Source of the DNA: Alphaproteobacteria bacterium
GTDB lineage: Bacteria; Pseudomonadota; Alphaproteobacteria; UBA8366
DNA: 58,939 bases
Direction of reading: 5' to 3'
NCBI GenBank assembly: GCA_030743445.1
Contig: JASLSL010000296.1
Span: 1-58,939, forward strand
The position numbers were made by a program, and so were the translations under genes. Shown one piece after another: positions 24,115-33,062 of the stretch; the first letter of the stretch is position 1; each line of letters opens with the position of its first letter. Under the pieces are notes generated by a model. The model saw nothing but the letters and a program-made list of their open reading frames with translations. It did no database searches and had not been told where the DNA came from.

Positions 24115-24573
24115 TCAATCCCCGCCGGTGCCGGTCGAGCCGAAGCCGCCCATGCCGCGGTGCGAGTCGGGCAGCTCGTCGACCTCCTGCCAGGCGAGAT
24201 GGGTCACCGGGGCGACCACCAATTGCGCGATCCGCATGCCGCGCGAGACGGTGAACGGCGCCGCGCCGAGATTGGCGAGGATCACGCCGACCTCGCCGCG
24301 ATAGTCCGCGTCGACGGTGCCGGGCGCGTTCAACACGGTGATGCCGTGCTTCAACGCCAAGCCCGAACGCGGCCGGACCTGCGCCTCGTAGCCCGGCGGG
24401 AGCGCAATGGCGAGCCCGGTCGGCACCAGCGCGCGGCCGCCCGGCGCCAACACCAGGTCCGCGTCGAGTGCGGCGAGCAGATCGAGCCCGGCGCTGTCGT
24501 CGGTCGCATAGTCGGGGAGCGGCAGACCATTGCCGTGGGGAAGCCGTTGGACCTCGACCGTGACCCGGCTCAT
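24115..24573 (-). CDS. dut: dUTP diphosphatase
   Basis: 152-residue trimeric dUTPase, which hydrolyses dUTP to dUMP and keeps uracil out of DNA. The five motifs are visible: SAGLDLLAALD (motif 1), RPRSGLALKHGI (motif 2), LNAPGTVDADYRGEVGVIL (motif 3), RIAQLVVAP (motif 4) and the Gly-rich GGFGSTGTGG tail (motif 5). Its ATG overlaps the coaBC stop (ATGA), so the two are translationally coupled. This gene pair is common in Proteobacteria. Confidence 0.95.
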   Translation of the reverse strand: MSRVTVEVQRLPHGNGLPLPDYATDDSAGLDLLAALDADLVLAPGGRALVPTGLAIALPPGYEAQVRPRSGLALKHGITVLNAPGTVDADYRGEVGVILANLGAAPFTVSRGMRIAQLVVAPVTHLAWQEVDELPDSHRGMGGFGSTGTGGD

Positions 24574-25790
24574 GACCCGCCGCCGAAATGCTCGGCGATG
24601 CGCTCTGCGAGCCGGCCCGCGACCTCCTCCTTGGTCATCCGCGGCCAGTCCTCGACACCCCCCTTGGACCCCCCTGCGCCGATCAGGTGGATGGTGTTGG
24701 CGTCGCCGCCGAAGGTCCCGGTCGCGCGCGACACGTCGTTGGCGAGGATCCAGTCGCAGCCCTTGGCCTTGCGCTTCTTCTTGGCGTTGGCGACCACGTT
24801 TTCCGTTTCGGCCGCGAAACCGACCACCAGCGCCGGTCGAAGATTGCCGGCGCCGGCCAGCGACTTCAGGATATCCGGGTTCTCGATCATCTCCAGCGAG
24901 GGCGGGCCGCCGCCGTTCTTCTTGAGCTTCTCGTCCGCCGCTTCGGCGACTCGCCAATCGGCGACCGCGGCGGCGCAGACCGCCATGTCGGCCGGCAGCG
25001 CGGCCTCGCAGGCCGCCAGCATGTCCCGGGCGGTCTCGACATGGATTACCTCGACCCCGGCGGGATCGGCCAGGGTCACCGGGCCGGTAACCAGCCGGGT
25101 CTCGGCGCCGAGTCCCGCGAGGGCCGCGGCGATGGCGTGGCCCTGCTTGCCGGACGAGTGGTTGGCGATATAGCGCACCGGGTCGATCGGCTCGCGGGTC
25201 GGGCCGCTGGTCACCAGCGCCCGGCGGCCGGCAAGCGGCCTATTTGCACCGCCGAAAAAATCCTCGATCGCCTCGACGATCGCCTCCGGCTCGGCCATCC
25301 GGCCCATGCCGTACTCGCCGCACGCCATGTCGCCCTCGTCGGGACCGATGCGGATCACGCCGCGCGCCTCGAGCATGGCGATATTGGCCTGGGTCGCGGC
25401 GTGCTCCCACATCCGGACGTTCATCGCAGGTGCCACCATGACCGGCTTGTCGGTCGCCAACAGCACCGTGGTCGCGAGGTCGCTCGCCAGCCCGCCCGCC
25501 ATCTTGGCCAGGATATCGGCGGTCGCCGGTGCGACCACCAGCAGGTCGGCCTCGCGCGAGAGCTGGATATGGCCCATTTCGGATTCGTCGGTCAGCGAGA
25601 AGATGTCGCCATAGACCTTGTCCTCCGAGAGCGCCTGCAAGGAGAGCGCGGTGACGAACTGCGCGCCCCCTTCGGTCAGGATGCAACGCACCGCCGCCCC
25701 CCGTTCGCGCAACCGGCGAATGAGGTCGTGGCACTTGTAGGCGGCGATGCCGCCCGCGACGGTCAGGAGAATGCGTTTTCCCGCCAACAT
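24570..25790 (-). CDS. coaBC: Bifunctional phosphopantothenoylcysteine decarboxylase/synthetase
   Basis: 406-residue CoaBC of coenzyme A synthesis. The N-terminal flavoprotein decarboxylase (about 1-185) has GGIAAYKCHDLIRRLRERG, APAMNVRMWEH and the catalytic-cysteine region GDMACGEYGMGRM. The C-terminal synthetase (about 190-400) has RRALVTSGPTREPIDPVRY, ANHSSGKQG and AAAVADWR. Both halves look complete. It is followed by an overlapping dut. Upstream is a 262-bp AT-richer gap with a palindrome at 25984. Confidence 0.95.
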   Translation of the reverse strand: MLAGKRILLTVAGGIAAYKCHDLIRRLRERGAAVRCILTEGGAQFVTALSLQALSEDKVYGDIFSLTDESEMGHIQLSREADLLVVAPATADILAKMAGGLASDLATTVLLATDKPVMVAPAMNVRMWEHAATQANIAMLEARGVIRIGPDEGDMACGEYGMGRMAEPEAIVEAIEDFFGGANRPLAGRRALVTSGPTREPIDPVRYIANHSSGKQGHAIAAALAGLGAETRLVTGPVTLADPAGVEVIHVETARDMLAACEAALPADMAVCAAAVADWRVAEAADEKLKKNGGGPPSLEMIENPDILKSLAGAGNLRPALVVGFAAETENVVANAKKKRKAKGCDWILANDVSRATGTFGGDANTIHLIGAGGSKGGVEDWPRMTKEEVAGRLAERIAEHFGGGS

Positions 25791-25983
25791 CCCGAATTTA
25801 TCCCGTTTGAAACCGCGGCTCCGCCTCTATTCACAAGCCGAAGCTGTATTTAAAGGTAATGCCGCCGCCCGCCGGCCGCAAGTGGGGAGGCGGGTAACCG
25901 CCATTAACTATAAATTGTCGCCGGATCGTTCGCCATCCTTAACGAATTCCCAGCCATGCTCCAAAATCAGGCCTGCAATTGGT

Positions 25984-26013
25984 ATTGAACAACGTTATTG
26001 AACGTTGGTCAAT
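25984..26013. promoter_or_regulatory. 13-bp inverted repeat flanked by CCTGCAAT direct repeats
   Basis: ATTGAACAACGTT, a 4-base centre (ATTG), then AACGTTGGTCAAT: the arms are complementary apart from one base. The 8-mer CCTGCAAT stands on both sides (25972-25979 and 26034-26041). It lies about 200 bp upstream of the coaBC start and 40 bp after the ubiB stop. There is no T-run on either side, so it is not a typical terminator; an operator is more likely. The remainder of this 262-bp gap shows no gene. Confidence 0.5.
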
Positions 26014-26052
26014 TAATCTGTGGGAAGAAATAACCTGCAATACATCAATAAC

Positions 26053-27594
26053 TTAGAAGATTATTCCGAGGACCAGAAGCGCGATCGCCAGGATCGCCAC
26101 GGCGCGCCACTGAGCAGCCGAAAAACCGCCGCCGCCGGTCCCGCCGAGGCCACCGGACGCCGCTGTATCGAGCTTCAGGCCGCGCTCGGAGACCAGCCCC
26201 GCGAGCTGCTCAGCCTTGTCCAGGAGCGAGGGCAAACGTTCGACTCGCACACGGATTTCCGCCGCCGTATCGGCGAGCCGCGCCTCGGGTCCGCGGTTTT
26301 CATGCATCCATTGCTCGATCAGCGGCTCGGCCATGAGCCACATGTTGCTCATGGGGTGTAGCCGCCGCCCGACGCCTTCGGCCACCAGCATGGTCTTCTG
26401 CAGCAGCAGGAGCTGCGGCTGGGCCTCCATCTCGAAGGTCTCGGTGATGTGGAACAGCTGGCCGAGGAGCTGGGCGATCGAGATCTCGTGCTGCGGCTTG
26501 CCGAAGATCGGCTCGGCGATGGCGCGGCAGGCCTGCATGAAGGCGTCGCGCGACTTGTGCGGCGGCACGTAGCCGGCGGCGAAATGAACCTCGGCGACGC
26601 GGCGGTAATCACGTTGCAGGAACCCCAACAGCAGATCGGCGAGGAAGTTCCGGGTCCGCTTGTCGAGCCGCCCCATGATGCCGAAATCGACCGGCACCAG
26701 GGCGCCGTCGGGGGCGACGAACATATTGCCGGGATGCATGTCGGCGTGAAAAAAGCCGTCGCGGAACACCTGGTTGAAGAACACGCGCGAAGAGCGCTCC
26801 ATTATCTCCGCCGGGTCGAAACCGGCGTCCTCGAGCCGCTCGACCTCGTCGATCGGAATACCCTCGATGCGCTCGATGGTCAGCACGCGGCGCGCGGTGT
26901 GCTGCCAATCGACCCTGGGGACGCGGAAATCCTCGTCCCCGGCGGCGTTCTCGCCGAGCTCGTCGGCCGCCGCCGCCTCGAGCCGCAAATCCATTTCCAG
27001 CAAGACCGTTTCCTCGAAGGTGCGGACGACCTCGAGGGGCCGCAGCCGCGCCAGCGCCGGCTTGGCGTGCAGCACCATTCGCGCCAACCAATAGAAGAAA
27101 TCGATGTCGCGGCGGAATTCGGCCTCGATGCCGGGACGCAGCACCTTGACCGCCACGGGCTCGCCCTCGGCGGTCTCGGCGAAGTGGACCTGGGCGATCG
27201 AGGCGGCGGCGACCGGGCGGTCCTCGAACTTGGCATAGAGGCCGCTGACCGGCGCCCCGAGCTCGCGCTCGACGGTCCGGCGCGCCTCGATCGAGGGAAA
27301 CGGCGGCAAGCGGTCCTGAAGTGCGGAGAGGTCCTCCGCCATTTCCTCGCCGAGCAAATCCGAGCGCACCGCGAGCGACTGGCCGAATTTGATGAAACTC
27401 GGCCCCAGCGCCTGCAGCGCCAGCGACAGCCGCTCGCCCGGCCGCCCCGACGCCTTGCCGCCCGGCAGGCGCTTGAGGGCCGCCACCAGCAGGGGTGCGA
27501 CCCCAAACATCTCCAACGGAAAGAGGGCGTCGTGGCGCGCCAGGGTGCGGGCGATCCCGATCAGGCGGACGAAATGCAGCAGGCCGGCGATCAT
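26053..27594 (-). CDS. ubiB: UbiB family protein kinase-like (ubiquinone synthesis)
   Basis: 513-residue atypical kinase-like ATPase required for ubiquinone synthesis. It has the UbiB-specific KxGQ motif in PSFIKFGQSLAVRSD, the Ala-rich nucleotide loop VAAASIAQVHFAE, the VAVKVLRPG lysine, HADMHPGNMFV (catalytic loop) and VDFGIMGRL (metal-binding DFG-like). The C-terminus ends in a membrane segment (WRAVAILAIALLVLGIIF). It lies 35 bp after ubiE on the same strand, a standard ubiquinone gene pair. Confidence 0.94.
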   Translation of the reverse strand: MIAGLLHFVRLIGIARTLARHDALFPLEMFGVAPLLVAALKRLPGGKASGRPGERLSLALQALGPSFIKFGQSLAVRSDLLGEEMAEDLSALQDRLPPFPSIEARRTVERELGAPVSGLYAKFEDRPVAAASIAQVHFAETAEGEPVAVKVLRPGIEAEFRRDIDFFYWLARMVLHAKPALARLRPLEVVRTFEETVLLEMDLRLEAAAADELGENAAGDEDFRVPRVDWQHTARRVLTIERIEGIPIDEVERLEDAGFDPAEIMERSSRVFFNQVFRDGFFHADMHPGNMFVAPDGALVPVDFGIMGRLDKRTRNFLADLLLGFLQRDYRRVAEVHFAAGYVPPHKSRDAFMQACRAIAEPIFGKPQHEISIAQLLGQLFHITETFEMEAQPQLLLLQKTMLVAEGVGRRLHPMSNMWLMAEPLIEQWMHENRGPEARLADTAAEIRVRVERLPSLLDKAEQLAGLVSERGLKLDTAASGGLGGTGGGGFSAAQWRAVAILAIALLVLGIIF

Positions 27595-27629
27595 CGTTCC
27601 GAAGGAGTCACTATCATCGCCCTCTGGTA

Positions 27630-28388
27630 TCAGACGCGCCAGGCGGCGTGGATCGCCGCGATGCCGCACGACAGGTTGCGGTAGCCGACCCGGGTGAGGC
27701 CGGCCTCCTCGATCATGCGCATGAACGCGTCCTGGGGCGGAAACTTGCGAATGCTTTCCGCAAGGTAGCGGTAGGCTTGCGCATCGCCGGCGATCGCCCC
27801 GCCGAGCGCCGGCAGCACGGTGAAGGAATAGCGGTCGTAGAGCGTTTTGAGCGCCGGCTGCGCGACGCGGCTGAACTCCAGCACCAGGAACCTTCCGCCG
27901 GGCCTCAGCACGCGCCTGGCCTCCGCCAGCGCGGCCTCCAGATGGGTGACGTTGCGCAGGCCGAAGGCGCAGGTATAGGCGTCGACCGCGCCGTCCGGCA
28001 GCGGCAGCGCCTCGGCGTCGCCGGTGACCCACTCGATATCCCCGACCAGACCGCGGTCGAGGGCCCGGTCGCGGCCGACCTCGATCATGCGTTGGTTGAG
28101 GTCGCAGACCGTGACCTTGCCGCCGCCTCCGGCGAGGTAGCGCAACGCGATGTCGCCGGTGCCGCCGGCGACGTCGAGCAAATGCATGTCCGGGCGCGGG
28201 CAGAGCTGGTCGATCAGCGTCGCCTTCCAGACCCGGTGGACGCCGCCCGACATCAGGTCGTTCATCAGGTCGTAACGATCGGCGACCCTGTCGAAGACCT
28301 CGCGGACCAGCCCGGGCTTGTCCTCGATGCCGACCTCGCGGAACCCGAAATGGGTCGTCGTGCCTCGCTCTTGGCCCCCTCGTTCCAT
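27630..28388 (-). CDS. ubiE: Ubiquinone/menaquinone C-methyltransferase
   Basis: 252-residue SAM-dependent methyltransferase acting on the quinone ring. Family marks are FDRVADRYDLMNDLMSGGVH, the SAM site LLDVAGGTGDIALR, VCDLNQRMIEVGRDRA and FGLRNVTH...ARRVLRPGGRF. The C-terminal GIAAIHAAWRV is typical. It is transcribed divergently from mutM with 48 bp between the starts, and upstream of ubiB. Confidence 0.95.
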   Translation of the reverse strand: MERGGQERGTTTHFGFREVGIEDKPGLVREVFDRVADRYDLMNDLMSGGVHRVWKATLIDQLCPRPDMHLLDVAGGTGDIALRYLAGGGGKVTVCDLNQRMIEVGRDRALDRGLVGDIEWVTGDAEALPLPDGAVDAYTCAFGLRNVTHLEAALAEARRVLRPGGRFLVLEFSRVAQPALKTLYDRYSFTVLPALGGAIAGDAQAYRYLAESIRKFPPQDAFMRMIEEAGLTRVGYRNLSCGIAAIHAAWRV

Positions 28389-28436
28389 GGCGGCGACGAT
28401 AGCGCAGGCCGCAAGGCTTTGCTAGAACGGGCGGCG

Positions 28437-29267
28437 ATGCCGGAACTGCCCGAAGTCGAAACCGTCTGCCGCGGCCTCGCCCAGATGCTGGAAGGCCAGG
28501 TGATCGCCCGCGTCGCCCAGCGCCGCGACGATCTGCGCTTCCCCCTGCCCGACGACTTCGCCCGGCGCCTGGAGGGCCGCCGGGTGCGCGCGGTCGAGCG
28601 CCGCGCCAAGTTCATCGTGATCCGCCTCGACGACGAGTGGGTGCTGTTGGCGCATCTCGGCATGTCGGGACGGATGGTGATCCACACGGGCCAGGTGCCG
28701 AACGCCCGCCCGCACGACCATATCGATATCGTGACGCGGGCGGGGACCACCGTGCGCTACACCGACCCGCGCCGCTTCGGGTTCATGGACCTGGTGCCGG
28801 CGGCGGACCTCGCCGACCACAAGATGCTGCGCACCCTCGGGCCCGAGCCGTTGTCGGAAGATTTCTCGGTCGCCTCGCTGAGCGCCGCGCTGAAGGCCAA
28901 GAAATCGCCGATCAAGGCGGCGCTCCTGGACCAGAAGGTCGTCGCCGGGCTCGGCAACATCTACGTCTGCGAAGCGCTTTTCCGCGCCGCAATCTCGCCG
29001 CGCCGCAGCGCCCACACGATCCCCGGCAAGCGGGCGGCGCGGCTGGTGCCGGATATCAAGGCGGTGCTAGAGGAAGCGGTCGCCGCCGGCGGCTCGTCGC
29101 TGCGCGACTATGTGCAGTCGGACGGCGAGCTCGGCTATTTTCAGCACGACTGGCGGGTCTACGGCCGCGAGGGAGAGCCCTGCGGCCGCGACGGGTGTGT
29201 CGGCGTGGTGCGGCGAATCGTCCAATCCGGGCGCTCGACTTTCTATTGCCCTGGCCACCAGAGATGA
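28437..29267 (+). CDS. mutM: Formamidopyrimidine-DNA glycosylase
   Basis: 276-residue bifunctional DNA glycosylase/lyase that removes oxidised purines such as 8-oxoguanine. The mature N-terminus PELPEVETVCRGL provides the catalytic proline and glutamate. HLGMSGRM, DPRRFG and GLGNIYVCEALFRA are all present. The C-terminal zinc finger reads EPCGRDGC then RSTFYCPGHQR. The last ligand position is histidine instead of the usual cysteine (CPxCQR), which should still bind zinc. The start is fixed by the conserved PELPE. Confidence 0.96.
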   Translation: MPELPEVETVCRGLAQMLEGQVIARVAQRRDDLRFPLPDDFARRLEGRRVRAVERRAKFIVIRLDDEWVLLAHLGMSGRMVIHTGQVPNARPHDHIDIVTRAGTTVRYTDPRRFGFMDLVPAADLADHKMLRTLGPEPLSEDFSVASLSAALKAKKSPIKAALLDQKVVAGLGNIYVCEALFRAAISPRRSAHTIPGKRAARLVPDIKAVLEEAVAAGGSSLRDYVQSDGELGYFQHDWRVYGREGEPCGRDGCVGVVRRIVQSGRSTFYCPGHQR

Positions 29268-29283
29268 CCACATTGCACCCCGC

Positions 29284-29685
29284 ATGCGACGCCTGATTTC
29301 AATCGCCGCCCTGGCACTGCTGGTCGCGTTTGCCGCCGGCGCGCCGGGGGCCCCCGGGGCCCTGGGGGCTGAAGAAAAATTCCTCGCCGGCTTCGAGGAC
29401 GTACCCTTGATGGACGGCCTCGCGGTCGTCGAGGGCAAGGGCATGGTGTTCGACACGGCGGCGGGCCGCTTGGTCGAAAGCTACGCCCGGGGCGCGGTCG
29501 GCCGCGCCGAGGTGCTGGGCTTCTACGAACAGGCCCTGCCGCAGCTCGGCTGGACCGGGACCGGCCAGGGGGCGTTCCAGCGCGAGGGCGAGCGGCTGGC
29601 GATCCGGTTTCTCGGCCCCGACGGCAATCTCGTCGTCCATTTCACCCTGTCGCCGACCGGCGGCGCGCCGTCGATGCGGCGCTGA
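29284..29685 (+). CDS. Small secreted protein of unknown function
   Basis: 133 residues with a signal peptide (about 1-29, Ala/Gly/Pro-rich, cleaved near LGA). The mature part contains VPLMDGL, then FDTAAGRLVESYARG and VLGFYEQALPQLGW, resembling a small alpha/beta domain. I recognise the pattern from proteins that sit downstream of mutM in related genomes but can give no function. It starts 16 bp after the mutM stop, so it is probably in the same transcript. Confidence 0.75.
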   Translation: MRRLISIAALALLVAFAAGAPGAPGALGAEEKFLAGFEDVPLMDGLAVVEGKGMVFDTAAGRLVESYARGAVGRAEVLGFYEQALPQLGWTGTGQGAFQREGERLAIRFLGPDGNLVVHFTLSPTGGAPSMRR

Positions 29686-29718
29686 CGACATCACGCTTTC
29701 CCAAGGAGCACGAACCAT

Positions 29719-30495
29719 ATGGCATACCAACACATCCTCGCGGAGTCCCGCGGCCCCGTCGGCTTGATCACGCTGAACCGGCCGAAGGCGATGAACGCGC
29801 TCTGCAAGGCGCTGGTCGAAGAGGTCGCCCAGGCGCTCGACGCCTTCGAGGCCGACGACGAGATCGGCGCAATCGTCCTGACCGGCTCCGAGAAGGCGTT
29901 CTGCGCCGGCGCCGACATCACGGAGATGGTCGACAAGACCTACATGGACGTCTACGGCGCGAACTTCATCACCGTCGACTGGGGCCGCATCGCCGAATGC
30001 CGCAAGCCGGTGATCGCGGCGGTCGCGGGCTATGCGCTTGGCGGCGGTTGCGAGTTCGCGATGATGTGCGACTTCATCCTCGCCGCCGATACCGCCAAGT
30101 TCGGCCAACCCGAGATCGTCATCGGCACGTTCCCGGGCTCGGGCGGGACCCAGCGCCTGACCAAGTTCGTCGGCAAGTCGAAATCGATGGAGATGATCCT
30201 CACCGGCCGCATGATGGACGCCGAGGAGGCCGAGCGCGCCGGACTGGTCAGCCGCATCGTTCCGGCCGACGAGCTGTTGGAGGAGGCGATCCGGACCGCC
30301 GAGAAAATCGCCGGCATGTCGCGCCCGGTGGTGGTGATGGCGAAAGAAGCGGTCAACCGCGCCTACGAGACGACCTTGGCCGAGGGCATTCTGTTCGAGC
30401 GCCGGACCTTCCATTCGACCTTCGGGCTCGAGGACCAGAAGGAAGGCATGAAGGCCTTCATCGAGAAGCGGGCGCCGGAATTCAAGCACCGATAG
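29719..30495 (+). CDS. Enoyl-CoA hydratase
   Basis: 258-residue crotonase. It has both oxyanion-hole regions (SEKAFCAGADITEM and AGYALGGGCEFAMMCDFILA) and the two catalytic glutamates (in GGGCEFAMM and in GQPEIVIGTFPGSGGTQRL). These fit a short-chain enoyl-CoA hydratase that hydrates crotonyl-type substrates in beta-oxidation. An AAGGAG ribosome site precedes the ATG. It lies between mutM and rpsT, a common alphaproteobacterial arrangement. Confidence 0.93.
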   Translation: MAYQHILAESRGPVGLITLNRPKAMNALCKALVEEVAQALDAFEADDEIGAIVLTGSEKAFCAGADITEMVDKTYMDVYGANFITVDWGRIAECRKPVIAAVAGYALGGGCEFAMMCDFILAADTAKFGQPEIVIGTFPGSGGTQRLTKFVGKSKSMEMILTGRMMDAEEAERAGLVSRIVPADELLEEAIRTAEKIAGMSRPVVVMAKEAVNRAYETTLAEGILFERRTFHSTFGLEDQKEGMKAFIEKRAPEFKHR

Positions 30496-30607
30496 GGGAG
30501 CAGAAATTTAACCCCGAGTCGCGGCCCCTTCGGCGCTTCGTCCCGCGGCCCGAACCGAGCCCGCGAACGCGGCGGAATACTTGGCTCGCCCGGCCCTCGG
30601 GCGGGTG

Positions 30608-30636
30608 TTGACGGGGCCGGAAGCGGCCTATATAAC
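30608..30636 (+). promoter_or_regulatory. Strong sigma-70 promoter of rpsT
   Basis: TTGACG, a spacer of exactly 17 bp, then TATAAC. This is the best promoter match in the window and lies 37 bp upstream of the rpsT start codon. A CGCCCG/CGGGCG stem just before it may end transcription of the preceding gene. Confidence 0.8.
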
Positions 30637-30673
30637 CCACGCGCTCACGCCCGACACCAGGACAGGAATCGAC

Positions 30674-30934
30674 ATGGCCATTAGCCGGTCAGCAAAAAAA
30701 CGGATTCGCCAAACCGGCCGCCGCAGCGCGGTCAACCGGGTGCACCTGACCCGCGTCAGGACCTATCTGCGCAGGGTCGAGGAGGCAATCGCCGGCGGCG
30801 ACAAGGGCGCCGCCGAGACCGCCCTCAACACCGCGATGCCGGTCCTCCACCGTGGCGTCAGGAAGGGCGTGATGCACCGGAATACGGTGGCGCGCAAGCT
30901 CTCGCGCCTCGCCACCCGCATCAAGGCCCTATAG
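30674..30934 (+). CDS. rpsT: 30S ribosomal protein S20
   Basis: 86-residue, very basic three-helix protein that binds 16S rRNA early in 30S assembly. Typical sequence: SAKKRIRQTGRRSAVNR near the start, NTAMPVLHRGVRKGVMHRNT and the end KLSRLATRIKAL. It is transcribed alone from its own strong promoter, followed by an intrinsic terminator, and precedes dnaA. Confidence 0.97.
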   Translation: MAISRSAKKRIRQTGRRSAVNRVHLTRVRTYLRRVEEAIAGGDKGAAETALNTAMPVLHRGVRKGVMHRNTVARKLSRLATRIKAL

Positions 30935-30958
30935 GCGCCGGACCGGCGTTGCACCCGG

Positions 30959-30996
30959 GCCGCACCCGCGATCGGGTCGCGGCTCGTTTCATTTTT
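30959..30996 (+). terminator. Rho-independent terminator of rpsT
   Basis: A bulged GC stem (GCCGC...CCCG / CGGG...GCGGC) with a 4-base loop, followed by a T-rich tail ending in five Ts, 24 bp after the rpsT stop. Confidence 0.72.
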
Positions 30997-31501
30997 CGGA
31001 CCCGGCCGAAGCGGCGTGCGAATTCATTCGCTATCTAATTGTCAACGAATTTATTTGCGACGTTCTCCTTTCGGACTGGTTGCGGCGGGAAAAAACCACC
31101 GCTACATTCGGTCCTCGCAACACCGTCTGGGGAGACGCACGCCAAGTTCCGAAATTCACGCTTCGATGTATTAGACGCTTAACTACAATAAAAGGCGGCG
31201 GGAGAACAGGGCATCTGGTTCACTATACTTTATAAATAGATGTTTTTTACTTTCATCTCGTCATGCACCAAAGCGGTCTTTACTTGACTGTTCGATAAAC
31301 CCCTCGGGGCGCCGAACGGTCCCAGCGAAGCGGTCCCGGCATCCCGGTTTGGGATGCGGCAAGGGTCGCGTCAAACGCGGCTCAAACGAAGCGATGAAGT
31401 CCCCCCCCGGATGGCATTGCAGAAGACGCGCCTCGTCGAGGCGGCGTCAGGGTAACATCGCATTGCGCCGACCGCGTCGGTGAGAGGGGATTTAAAGCCG
31501 C
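30997..31501. other. Non-coding gap upstream of dnaA
   Basis: About 500 bp without a gene, with an AT-rich core (about 31170-31300, including TATACT at 31224 and a TTTTTTACTTT run). I searched for DnaA boxes of the TTATCCACA type and found none, so an origin here is not supported. The AT-rich core may hold the dnaA promoter, but no -35 box at a proper distance is clear. Confidence 0.6.
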
Positions 31502-32842
31502 ATGGGCGACAAACTGTCGGCACAATGGGCAAGGGTCCGCGGGCGCCTTCGGGCAGAATACGGCGAGACGGCCTACCGCAGTTGGCTCAGGCCCCTGACG
31601 CTTCAGGGCATGGAGGGCGGCCGGGTCCGCATCTCGGTGTCGACGCGCTTCATGCAGGATTGGGTCGAGTCCCAGTACGGCGACCGCCTGGCCAGCCTGT
31701 GGGCGGTCGAGGCGGCCGAGGTTCATAGCGTCGACATCTACGTCGAGGGCGGGACAGAGACCGCCTCGACGCTGGAGCGGCCGCCGACGGCCAAGGAGGC
31801 GCGCTCGACCGGCGACGAAATCGGGGCGCCCCTCGATCCCCGCTTCACCTTCGAGAACTTCGTCGTCGGCAAGCCCAACGAACTCGCCTTCGCCGCCGCC
31901 AGGCGCGTCGCGGAGGCCGACACGGTGCCCTACAACCCGCTTTTCCTCTATGGCGGGGTCGGGCTCGGCAAGACCCACCTGATGCACGCCATCGCCTGGC
32001 ACCTGCGCCGGACGCGGCCGGAGCGCCACGCGATCTACCTTTCGGCCGAAAAGTTCATGTACCATTTCATCCGCGCGCTCCGCTACAAGGACACGGTCGC
32101 CTTCAAGGAGCAGTTCCGCTCGGTCGACGTGCTGATGATCGACGACGTGCAGTTCATCGCCGGCAAGGAGAACACCCAGGAAGAGTTCTTCCACACCTTC
32201 AACGCGCTGGTCGACCAGAACCACCAGGTGGTGATCTCGGCCGACAAGTCGCCGAACGACCTGGAGGGCATGGAGGAGCGCATGAAGTCGCGCCTCGGCT
32301 GGGGGCTGGTCGCCGATATCCACCCGACGACCTACGAGCTGCGCCTCGGCATCCTGCAGACCAAGGCCGACCAGCACGAGGCCGAGGTGCCGCCCAAGGT
32401 GATGGAGTTCCTGGCCCACAAGATCACCTCCAACGTACGCGAGCTCGAGGGGGCGCTGAACCGCATCGTCGCCTATGCCAGTCTGGTCGGCCGGGCGGTG
32501 ACGCTCGAGAACACCCAGGAAGTCCTGCACGACATCCTGCGCGCCAACGACAGGCGGGTCACGATCGAGGAGATCCAGAAGCGGGTGTCGGAGCATTTCA
32601 ACATCCGTTTGTCGGAAATGTATTCCTCGCGCCGGGCGCGCGCGGTGGCCCGGCCGCGTCAGGTCGCGATGTATCTCTCGAAGCAGCTCACATCGCGTTC
32701 GCTGCCGGAAATCGGCCGCAAATTCGGCGGCCGCGACCACACCACGGTGATGCACGCGGTGCGCAAGGTCGACGAGCTTCGGGCGACGGATAACGGCTTC
32801 AACGAGGACATCGAGCTGCTGCGCCGCATGCTCGAGAGCTGA
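31502..32842 (+). CDS. dnaA: Chromosomal replication initiator DnaA
   Basis: 446-residue DnaA. Domain I (about 1-75) contains the TAYRSWLRPL helicase-loading helix. Domain II is short. The AAA+ domain III (about 110-330) has FVVGKPNELAFAAAR, Walker A YGGVGLGKTHL, Walker B LMIDDVQF and the arginine-finger region SRLGWGL. Domain IV (about 350-446) holds the DNA-binding GGRDHTTVMHAVRKV signature. Followed by dnaN 220 bp downstream, then recF and gyrB, the classical order. Confidence 0.97.
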   Translation: MGDKLSAQWARVRGRLRAEYGETAYRSWLRPLTLQGMEGGRVRISVSTRFMQDWVESQYGDRLASLWAVEAAEVHSVDIYVEGGTETASTLERPPTAKEARSTGDEIGAPLDPRFTFENFVVGKPNELAFAAARRVAEADTVPYNPLFLYGGVGLGKTHLMHAIAWHLRRTRPERHAIYLSAEKFMYHFIRALRYKDTVAFKEQFRSVDVLMIDDVQFIAGKENTQEEFFHTFNALVDQNHQVVISADKSPNDLEGMEERMKSRLGWGLVADIHPTTYELRLGILQTKADQHEAEVPPKVMEFLAHKITSNVRELEGALNRIVAYASLVGRAVTLENTQEVLHDILRANDRRVTIEEIQKRVSEHFNIRLSEMYSSRRARAVARPRQVAMYLSKQLTSRSLPEIGRKFGGRDHTTVMHAVRKVDELRATDNGFNEDIELLRRMLES

Positions 32843-33062
32843 GCCGCGGCCGGGCACCCGGAAAGCGCCGATTTCCGCGCCTTTCCAGGCCCGACTCCGC
32901 GGCGCAAAAACCACTAAATATGTCGCGATTCCGGGGGTCGCATGCTATACTTTGTGGTCCGTAGTGTGAAGCCGCCGATGGCTTCCGAATCGGCCCTCAG
33001 AGGGGACGATTTCACGCCCCGGTAACGACCTTCGAAAGACATTCAACAAAACGAATCCGCCC

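Noticed and set aside
31382..32914. 510-codon open frame antisense to dnaA
   Set aside because: Shadow of dnaA; its sequence has no recognisable domain.
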